NCBI GenBank assembly: GCA_902772745.1
Contig: CACYBV010000256.1
Span: 1-10,940, forward strand
DNA: 10,940 nt
Direction: 5' to 3'
Source: an uncultured Eubacteriales bacterium
Lineage (GTDB): Bacteria > Bacillota > Clostridia > Lachnospirales > Lachnospiraceae
Shown here: in pieces, positions 5,236-10,940 of the stretch
Position numbering within the stretch: position 1 is the stretch's first letter
Layout of the letters: the number at the start of each line of letters is the position of its first letter
The notes under the pieces: model-generated
Told to the model about the DNA's origin: nothing
The model's input: only the letters and a program-made list of their open reading frames with translations
Databases searched by the model: none
Position numbers and translations under genes: made by a program

Positions 5236-6587
5236 GAATTTTCTCCGGAAGTGCCGTTTTCTTCGTTTCCGCCCGCGTGGTTCCTGCGGCTTCCGAGGAT
5301 CCGCAGGTCCTTTCCCGCGCAGAAATCACCGATTACGCCCGCGATTGCCGCGGTCACCTGAGGCTCCACGCGGGTCTGCGGGCTTTTGTGCACCGCAGCC
5401 TTCAGGAAATCAGCGAGCATGTTCCGGATGCCTTCGCCCTCAAGCTGGTAAAAATACCGCTGGTTCTCCGCCGGATTCTCATAGCGGATTTCGAAAAAGT
5501 CCGTCTTCCACCACGGCGCGGGCACATAGGCATAGCCCTTTGTCCCGGTGACCACCAGTTCTCCTTCGGTTTTCACGCCTTTCCCGACGCGAACCGATCC
5601 GACCGCGTTTTCATAAGTAAAATCGATCCTTGAAAACAGGTCAAAACGAGGTGCGGACGGATGCATCCTCGACGTGATGCGCTTCTCAATGTAATCCGGA
5701 CCGAGAAGCTGGAAAACAGGCAGCATACCGATCGGCCCCCAGTCCGAAATGCTGTTCCATTTATCTGAAAGGTCCTTCTCTTCCGCGCCTTCAAATTCTT
5801 CCATGCTCGTACAGGCGGAATCGACGGAAACGATTTCACCGATCTTCCCGCTTTTCAAAAGAAGCACAAGACGCGCGTAGGCCGTCGAAAAGGCCGTTTT
5901 TATCGCCTCCATCAGTACAAGGCCTGATTCTTCGGCGAGTGCGAAAAGCTCGGCGCAATCAGCCTTTTTCATTGAAAGAGGGGTCTCGCAGAGAACATGC
6001 CGTCCGGATTCCAGCGCTTTCTTCACAAGATCATAATGCCGCTCCGGCCGCGCATAGATGTAGACCGCATCCGAATCCCGGAGAAGTTCGTCGTAATCCC
6101 GCTCATCCGTGATGCTCCTGCCGATCTCAAGTCCGTTGACAAAGCCCGCTTCCCGGGCGATTTTGTCGACATTTGTGGAAGCCCCGACAAGCCCGAGGAC
6201 CAGCCGGTCGCGGGACCGAATATCCGATGAGCTGATGCCTTCCGTACGGTCGAGGTACACCACCTCGCAGTAGTCGCGCAGATAGTCGAATTTTCCCCGC
6301 CAGTCGGAGCCGATCGCAAAAATATCGATCCCGTAGCGCCGGATATCGTCGATTTTCTGGCCCTCATACTCCTCCACCAGAAGTTCATCCGCGATCCCGA
6401 GGGCCTTTACGGCCTCCATCCTTTCGGCAAGGCTCTCTGTGACGTTGATTTTTCCCCTGGCTTTGTCGAAATCCTCCGACGTAATGCCGACAATCAGATA
6501 GTCCCCGAGCGCCTTAGCACGCTCGAGGAGCCGGATATGTCCGTAATGCAGGAGATCAAATGTCCCGTAGGTGATGACTTTTTTCAT
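5232..6587 (-). CDS. Fusion: glycerol-3-phosphate cytidylyltransferase (TagD-like) + Gfo/Idh/MocA oxidoreductase domain
   Basis: 451 residues in two domains. Residues 1-127 match TagD closely: GTFDLLHYGH with the HxGH nucleotide-binding motif (His14, His17), IGSDWRGKFDYL, and RTEGISSS (114-121; TagD usually has RTEGISTT). TagD makes CDP-glycerol from CTP and glycerol-3-phosphate for teichoic acid or capsule. Residues 129 to about 430 are a Gfo/Idh/MocA dinucleotide-binding oxidoreductase: LGLVGAST at 131-138, SDAVYIYARPERHYDLV, GRHVLCETPLS around 195-205. The family's conserved EKP lysine is Thr202 here, and an Asp at about 282 (SDWGP) may be the DxG equivalent. The last 20 residues are a Gly/Asn/Glu-rich tail. 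The start ATG at 6587 has GAGG 5 bases upstream. It lies between a HisC-like aminotransferase and ispE and overlaps ispE by ATGA. The cytidylyltransferase activity is well supported; the substrate of the second domain is unknown and it may not be a normal dehydrogenase. Confidence 0.9.
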   Translation of the reverse strand: MKKVITYGTFDLLHYGHIRLLERAKALGDYLIVGITSEDFDKARGKINVTESLAERMEAVKALGIADELLVEEYEGQKIDDIRRYGIDIFAIGSDWRGKFDYLRDYCEVVYLDRTEGISSSDIRSRDRLVLGLVGASTNVDKIAREAGFVNGLEIGRSITDERDYDELLRDSDAVYIYARPERHYDLVKKALESGRHVLCETPLSMKKADCAELFALAEESGLVLMEAIKTAFSTAYARLVLLLKSGKIGEIVSVDSACTSMEEFEGAEEKDLSDKWNSISDWGPIGMLPVFQLLGPDYIEKRITSRMHPSAPRFDLFSRIDFTYENAVGSVRVGKGVKTEGELVVTGTKGYAYVPAPWWKTDFFEIRYENPAENQRYFYQLEGEGIRNMLADFLKAAVHKSPQTRVEPQVTAAIAGVIGDFCAGKDLRILGSRRNHAGGNEENGTSGENS

Positions 6588-6628
6588 TCATGCCTCGCAC
6601 AGTATTTCGGTTCTGTCCCCGTCGGTTT

Positions 6629-7693
6629 TTAAGAGATACGGTCCGTCCGGAGAAACGCTTCAAGGAAGATCTCCATCGCATGCTCCGAGCCGACGGAAAC
6701 GCGGATAAAGTCTTTAAGATACGGATGCCCGTATCCATGCACGAGAAGTTTTTCCTCATCCTCGAGCCGCTGTACGACAAGGGAGGCCTCAGCCTTTGGC
6801 CGTACAAAGATAAAGTTTCCGCGGCAGTCGCGGCACTCATAGCCCCGCGTCCGAAGTTCCCGGAGGATCCAGTCCTTCCCTTCTTGTTCGGTCCGCTGAA
6901 GTTCCGAAACCATTTCCGGATGGTCGAGGATCCGCTCCGCAAAAAGCAGCGCCATGGAATTGACATCGAAACTCAGCCGGCCGTTTTTGACGTAATGGAT
7001 CAGCTGCGGGTTTGCAATCACGATTCCAAGCCGCAGCGCGGCCAGCGAAAAAAGCTTCGAAAAAGTCCGAAGCACAATCACATTCTCTGAAGAAAGCGCA
7101 TACGGGAGGAAAGTTTCGGGCCAGAAATAATGATAGGCTTCGTCGATCAGGACAATCGAACCGGTTTCACGGGTTTTTTCGAGGATCATCCGGAGTTCTT
7201 CTTCCGTGTATACATTGCCGATGGGATTGTTGGGGTTGAGGAGCACCACAACCCGCGTGTCGGCGGTAATCGCTTCCAGGATCCGCCCGACGGAGATCGT
7301 CAGGTCTTCGTTATAAGGCACCGGGACATGGCGGAGACCGAGCAGGCTGCAGTTGATCCGGTACATTTCAAAGCTGGGTGTTACGGTAACAACGTCCTTC
7401 CCCGGTTCCCCGAAGGTTTCGAGGATATACCGGATCGCCATGTCCGAACCGTTTGCGGTCATGATGTTCTCCGGCTTCGCGCCGATAAAATCCGCATATT
7501 TCCGGACAAAGCGGTCCGGCTCCGGATATACCGCGAGAAACTCCGGCGTAATCTCCGAAAGAACCGAATCCACAAAGGCTTTCGGAAGGCCTTCGGGGTT
7601 TTCATTCATATCATAGCGAAGATAGTCCATCCTTCCCTGCATCGGAAAGACCCGCTCTGTTCTCCGGATATTTTCATTGACATAATAATTCAT
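6629..7693 (-). CDS. HisC-like PLP-dependent aminotransferase
   Basis: A complete 354-residue fold-type I aminotransferase of the histidinol-phosphate aminotransferase family. Seen: NPNNPIG at 153-159, Asp184-x-A-Y187 in IDEAYHYF, Schiff-base Lys213 in RTFSKLFSL, Arg221 in RLG contacting the PLP phosphate, and Arg331 in IRVSVG for the substrate carboxylate or phosphate. Length is normal. No other histidine gene is nearby; its neighbour is a TagD-oxidoreductase fusion, so a role in a surface-polymer precursor is at least as likely as histidine synthesis. Family precedents acting on other phosphates include CobD and the Campylobacter capsule enzyme Cj1437, which makes serinol phosphate. The start ATG at 7693 has only a weak GGAA 6 bases upstream, overlapping the end of the M28 peptidase gene 14 bases away. 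The family is sure; the substrate is not. Confidence 0.88.
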   Translation of the reverse strand: MNYYVNENIRRTERVFPMQGRMDYLRYDMNENPEGLPKAFVDSVLSEITPEFLAVYPEPDRFVRKYADFIGAKPENIMTANGSDMAIRYILETFGEPGKDVVTVTPSFEMYRINCSLLGLRHVPVPYNEDLTISVGRILEAITADTRVVVLLNPNNPIGNVYTEEELRMILEKTRETGSIVLIDEAYHYFWPETFLPYALSSENVIVLRTFSKLFSLAALRLGIVIANPQLIHYVKNGRLSFDVNSMALLFAERILDHPEMVSELQRTEQEGKDWILRELRTRGYECRDCRGNFIFVRPKAEASLVVQRLEDEEKLLVHGYGHPYLKDFIRVSVGSEHAMEIFLEAFLRTDRIS

Positions 7694-7707
7694 ATAAAGT
7701 TCCGATC

Positions 7708-9183
7708 TCAGGCTTTATTTCTTCTGCCGAAAACCACCGAAAGCGCTATAAGAAGCACCGCAGCCGCCGAACAGACACCGATATAGATCCATTTCGCAGC
7801 GCCGGACTTTTTCACTTCTTCAGCAGGTTTATCCGTTACCGGGTCCTCCGTGCTTTTTTGAACGTCTGTCTCCTGCTCCTCTGCCGGATCCGCCGCGGTT
7901 TCGCTTTCCGAAGCACTGCTCTCTTTGGTATTTTCCGGAGTTTCGGAAGCCTTCTCCGAAATGTCGGAGGAGCTGTCCGTGCTGTCCCCGGGCGTCTCCG
8001 ATTCTCCGCTCTCTTCGGGATCGGTTTCTTCGGGGTCGGTTTCTTCGGATTCGATTTCCGTTTCTGCAGGTTCTGTTTCCGTACTGTCCGAAGAAGTCTC
8101 CGCCGCAAGGGACGCCTGTATTTCCTGCTCGGAACGGTAATGCGCATACTTTTCCGGAGAGGACTCGTCCATCTCGCGGATAATTTCGCTCACGACGCGG
8201 GCACAGTCCCGAAGATGCGCCTCAATGCGGCCCGGAACCAGCTCCTCAAGAACATCGAGGTCATCATACTTTGTGTGGATAATCCGCCCGTTCGTATCGG
8301 AGAAGCACTCCAGCGACGAATTGTAATTGTACGGTTTTTCGGGATTTCCGACTGTCCCGTCCGGTTTCAGCCAGGCATTTGCCTCAAAATACATGTATGG
8401 GAGGTCCTGCATGTAAAAATACTGGTGGTCGCTCGCATTGGAACGCGTCGGCGGTGTATACTGTTCGATCCCGGCGGGCATTTCATGCAGTTCCACCCCG
8501 AGATCCGCGGCGATCGACATCGCCATATTATAGCCCCAGGACTGGTAGAGCACACCGTCTTCGCCGTACTTTCCGCCGTAAACATGCAGCCGGTCCCCGG
8601 AGCCGATGGAATCGAGGTTGATGCCGATGAAGATATTCTGATAGCGCTCGGGATTGTAATCCCTGAGATCCGCAAGCACCCGGTAGGAACCCGCCATCTG
8701 CAGGAATTCCTCGCCGTCATAAAAACAGAAATCCAGGGAGAGGTTCGTCTCGACATCCTTGAAGCGGTCCGCGAGTTCCAGCACCATTCCGACGCCGGTC
8801 GCGTTGTCTTCGGCGCCTTTGGTGTCGACGCAGTCGTAATGCGCGCCGATCATGATGGTTTTTTCAGATTTTCCGGCCTTGTGGAAAGTCAGGGTCGTAT
8901 ATTCGTCGCCGAGATTTTCTCCCTGCCAGTATTCGGGGCTGCTGTAGCCAAACCCCGCCATCTCCGAAATGATCCACTGGCGGGTTTCCGAAAGCCTGGT
9001 CTTGTCCGTCGTAATTTCGTGGTTATTGATTCTCCGGGGAAGACTGTCGTTCATATAACGGACATACGCATATGCTTTTACGCCGTAATCTTCATTGTCC
9101 GCATTTGTCTCTCGGACCAGCAGGCTTCCGATCGCAAGGCATAATATGAGAAGGCATGCAGCCGTTTTCGAAAAACTTTTCAT
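7708..9183 (-). CDS. Exported M28-family zinc aminopeptidase-like protein with C-terminal membrane anchor
   Basis: 491 residues from the ATG at 9183. An alternative GTG at 9192 is in frame, but AGGGG lies only 3 bases before it (12 before the ATG), so the start is open. An N-terminal signal peptide (about 1-25) leads into an M28 di-zinc domain: His115 and Asp117 in GAHYD, Asp126 in AEDNATG, Glu158-Glu159 in DGEE (general base and ligand), Asp191 in NLDSIG, SDHQYF at 252-257 and His303 in IHTKYDDLD. All expected metal ligands are present, so it should cleave N-terminal residues from peptides outside the membrane. Residues about 362-455 are a Ser/Glu/Thr/Pro-rich acidic stalk; a helix at about 464-485 ends in RRNKA, without an LPxTG motif, giving a C-terminal membrane anchor. 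It follows the S41 protease gene by 18 bases. The substrate is unknown; wall peptides or external peptides are possible. Confidence 0.92.
   Translation of the reverse strand: MKSFSKTAACLLILCLAIGSLLVRETNADNEDYGVKAYAYVRYMNDSLPRRINNHEITTDKTRLSETRQWIISEMAGFGYSSPEYWQGENLGDEYTTLTFHKAGKSEKTIMIGAHYDCVDTKGAEDNATGVGMVLELADRFKDVETNLSLDFCFYDGEEFLQMAGSYRVLADLRDYNPERYQNIFIGINLDSIGSGDRLHVYGGKYGEDGVLYQSWGYNMAMSIAADLGVELHEMPAGIEQYTPPTRSNASDHQYFYMQDLPYMYFEANAWLKPDGTVGNPEKPYNYNSSLECFSDTNGRIIHTKYDDLDVLEELVPGRIEAHLRDCARVVSEIIREMDESSPEKYAHYRSEQEIQASLAAETSSDSTETEPAETEIESEETDPEETDPEESGESETPGDSTDSSSDISEKASETPENTKESSASESETAADPAEEQETDVQKSTEDPVTDKPAEEVKKSGAAKWIYIGVCSAAAVLLIALSVVFGRRNKA
8012..8056 (-). repeat. Three 15-bp tandem units in the stalk of the M28 peptidase
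   Basis: Three consecutive 15-base units (8012-8026, 8027-8041, 8042-8056) differ by a few bases, the third being the most diverged. They encode a five-residue Glu-Glu-Thr-Asp-Pro type repeat in the acidic stalk. An in-frame unit like this can expand or shrink without breaking the gene. Confidence 0.75.
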
Positions 9184-9201
9184 GAAAAGCACAATCCCCT
9201 G

Positions 9202-10518
9202 TTACCTGATTTTTTCAAGAAGAATATCCACTGCCGCCTGAAGCTGCACATCTTCTTCCGTATCCGCCGGCCATTCCACGACATGGTCGGGCGTAATGCC
9301 GACGCCGTGAATGCAGACGCCGTTCGGTGTATAATAACGTGAAGTCGTGAGCTTGATCGCCGACCCGTCCTGAAGCGGGATAATCGTCTGGACGATGCCC
9401 TTCCCAAAGGTTTTTGTGCCGACGATTTCCGCCTTTTGGTAATCCTGCATCGCGCCGGTGAAGATCTCGGATGCGGATGCGGAATACCCGTTTACGAGAA
9501 CCGCCATCGGCACATCAAGATCACAGTTCTGGTCGGAACGGATGTAGTCCTTCGCTCCGTTCGCGGTTTCCGTATAGGTGATAATCCCTTCCGGAAGCAT
9601 CCGGTCCAGGATGGCCGTAACCGAGCTCAGAAGCCCGCCGCCGTTGTTTCTGATGTCGACGATGAGTGCCTTCATCCCCTGGGCTTTCAGGTCCTCGAAG
9701 GCTTCCATGTACTGCTGATAAGTCGGCTCATCAAAGGAATCCATTTTGATATAGCCGATTCCGTTGTCAAGCATCTCGTGGCTGATCGACTCGACCGTAA
9801 TCCGCTTTCTCTCGATCGTTACCTCGGATTCCTCCCCGGTCGCACTATGGTAGACCGTGAGGCGCACCTTCGTTCCTTCCGGTCCCCGGATCTTGCTGAC
9901 GGCAAGGTCCAGGTCCATCGGAGCGATGTCCTCGTCTTCCACCTTCATGATCAGGTCTTCTTCACGGATGCCTGCCGCATAGGCCGGCGAAGATGTATAC
10001 GGCTGTACGACCCGTAGATAACCGGTCGCCTGGTCCTTCTGTATGACAACACCGATACCGCTGAATGTGCCCGACATGGATTCATTCAGCGCCTGGTATT
10101 CCTCGGGTGTGTAATAAACGGTATATGGATCTCCGAAGGAATCCATATAACCCTTCACAATCCCCGCCTGCGTATCGACATCCTTGTCAAACAGGAACCT
10201 TTCCCGGATGATCCCGTCGATTTTATTGATTTTGTCAATGGTCTTCTGCTCGACGGCCCCGCTGTCGGATCCGGAAGGCAAAAGCCAGGAGGCATCGCTT
10301 CCTGATCCGCCTGACGAGGCACTGAGCTTCAGACCCAATGCGAAAATCACTGCGGCGGTGAGGCCGGCGAGGAAACCGAACAGGAAGAACAGGGGTCTCG
10401 GAACCCCGCCTCTTTTCTTAGGCTGTTCCGGTGCCGGAACCTGGTACTGCGGATAGTTCGGATCCGGATAAGAAAAATAATTCGGTCCCGTGTCCTGCGA
10501 ATAGTTTTCCTGACTCAT
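9202..10518 (-). CDS. Membrane-anchored S41 C-terminal processing protease with PDZ domain
   Basis: 438 residues of the Ctp/Prc family. A Pro/Tyr/Gln-rich cytosolic tail (1-35) is followed by one transmembrane helix (about 43-65), a short Ser/Gly linker, a PDZ domain (roughly 140-230, with the GIGVVI segment) and the S41 protease core. The catalytic dyad is visible as Ser348 in NGYSASASEI and Lys373 in TFGKGIVQ, 25 residues apart as in CtpB and Prc, with Gln377 four residues on. It cleaves target proteins near their C-termini on the outer face of the membrane; known roles include wall-hydrolase control and sporulation signalling. The ATG at 10518 has AAGGGA about 8 bases upstream. It follows the regulator gene by 12 bases and precedes the M28 peptidase, so it is probably part of the envelope operon. 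In Bacillus subtilis ctpB follows ftsEX; ftsEX is absent from this position here. Target unknown. Confidence 0.95.
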   Translation of the reverse strand: MSQENYSQDTGPNYFSYPDPNYPQYQVPAPEQPKKRGGVPRPLFFLFGFLAGLTAAVIFALGLKLSASSGGSGSDASWLLPSGSDSGAVEQKTIDKINKIDGIIRERFLFDKDVDTQAGIVKGYMDSFGDPYTVYYTPEEYQALNESMSGTFSGIGVVIQKDQATGYLRVVQPYTSSPAYAAGIREEDLIMKVEDEDIAPMDLDLAVSKIRGPEGTKVRLTVYHSATGEESEVTIERKRITVESISHEMLDNGIGYIKMDSFDEPTYQQYMEAFEDLKAQGMKALIVDIRNNGGGLLSSVTAILDRMLPEGIITYTETANGAKDYIRSDQNCDLDVPMAVLVNGYSASASEIFTGAMQDYQKAEIVGTKTFGKGIVQTIIPLQDGSAIKLTTSRYYTPNGVCIHGVGITPDHVVEWPADTEEDVQLQAAVDILLEKIR

Positions 10519-10530
10519 AGAATCTGTCCC

Positions 10531-10940
10531 TTACTCCTGTGTATCCATATAGTGCATGTATTTCACGACCATGAGAGCAATCTTGAAGGTGATCGCATCG
10601 TCAAATACCCGCAGGTCGAGTCCCGTCATCTTCTGCAGTTTATCCAGACGGTAGACAAGCGTGTTCCGGTGAATATACAGCTGTCTCGAAGTTTCGGAAA
10701 CGTTCAGATTATTGTCGAAGAACTGGTTGATTGTCGCAAGCGTCTCCTCGTCGTAATTTTCGGGAGAATCGCCGTGGAAAATCTCTTCGATAAACATCCT
10801 GCACATCGGAAGCGGCAGCTGGTAAATGAGGCGTCCGATGCCGAGAGAAGAATAGCTGATCACGTTCTGTTCCGGTGTGAAAATCTTGCCGACCGAAAGC
10901 GCGATCTGGGCTTCCTTATAGGAGTTCGAGACCTTGCGGA
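10531..10940 (-). CDS. CdaR/PucR-type transcriptional regulator, C-terminal part (5' end outside window)
   Basis: The frame is open through the window edge, so this is the last 135 or so codons of a longer protein; a GTG at 10863 is internal, not the start. The end carries the PucR-type C-terminal helix-turn-helix: LNVSETSRQLYIHRNTLVYRL and the following LDKLQKMTGLDLR. Upstream of it, SYKEAQIALSVGKIF and the SLGIGRLIYQL segment match the GGDEF-like middle region typical of CdaR-family proteins. Such proteins bind DNA, and in the founding members respond to sugar acids or purines; the signal here is unknown because the sensor part is outside. It stops 12 bases before the S41 protease gene and probably shares its transcript. 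It could regulate its own operon, but no operator is visible inside the window. Confidence 0.87.
   Translation of the reverse strand, partial: RKVSNSYKEAQIALSVGKIFTPEQNVISYSSLGIGRLIYQLPLPMCRMFIEEIFHGDSPENYDEETLATINQFFDNNLNVSETSRQLYIHRNTLVYRLDKLQKMTGLDLRVFDDAITFKIALMVVKYMHYMDTQE

Noticed and set aside
7858..9144. A 428-codon open frame on the plus strand opposite the M28 peptidase gene
   Set aside because: It is the antisense shadow of a strongly supported gene with a full set of zinc ligands; its translation is low in recognisable motifs and rich in Arg and Phe, as expected from GC-biased codon use on the other strand.
7708..9183. Sortase-anchored surface protein
   Set aside because: The C-terminal helix and basic tail are present but no LPxTG-like motif precedes them.
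10531..10863. A complete 110-residue regulator starting at GTG 10863
   Set aside because: The frame stays open to the window edge and the upstream residues continue the GGDEF-like region of the family, so the GTG is an internal Val.

Overview
The window reads as chromosomal DNA of a Gram-positive clostridium, most likely a GC-rich member of the Lachnospiraceae. The evidence is the particular CdaR/PucR-type regulator, a divergent ClpX-type N-terminus, an aspartate-aminotransferase-like enzyme of the type Ic kind, a small membrane protein that looks like a lineage-typical hypothetical, the MEP isoprenoid gene ispE and a TagD-type cytidylyltransferase. This placement rests on recognised protein families, not on a search. 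All eleven genes lie on the minus strand, so transcription runs from high to low coordinates. Nine genes are complete; one is cut at each window edge. I saw no tRNA, rRNA, CRISPR array, insertion sequence or prophage gene. No gene-free stretch reaches 300 bases; the longest is about 150 bases (1662-1809).

Upstream block (10940 to 2376, in transcription order): the C-terminal part of a CdaR/PucR-type regulator; a membrane-anchored S41 C-terminal processing protease; an exported, C-terminally anchored M28 zinc peptidase; a HisC-like aminotransferase; a fusion of a glycerol-3-phosphate cytidylyltransferase (TagD-like) with a Gfo/Idh/MocA oxidoreductase domain; ispE; ddl; murI. Gaps are 12, 9-18, 14, 41, -4, 80 and -4 bases, and I found no convincing internal terminator, so this is probably one long cell-envelope operon. 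It combines D-Glu and D-Ala-D-Ala supply for peptidoglycan, a step toward the polyprenyl carrier lipid, a CDP-activated polyol-type precursor, and two extracytoplasmic peptidases.

Downstream block (2379 to 1): a near-consensus sigma-A promoter whose -35 box contains the murI stop codon drives a small conserved-looking membrane protein of unknown function. The predicted transcript begins almost exactly with a perfect 7-bp hairpin. That unit ends at a strong intrinsic terminator (1725-1768). Beyond it lie a class I/II aminotransferase and, 16 bases further on, the start of a ClpX-type gene that leaves the window.

The most unusual item is the TagD-Gfo/Idh fusion next to a HisC-like aminotransferase. 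The Gfo/Idh half has Thr where the family's EKP motif has its conserved Lys. Together they suggest a modified, possibly aminated, CDP-linked polyol made for a wall or surface polymer, but this is a hypothesis only.
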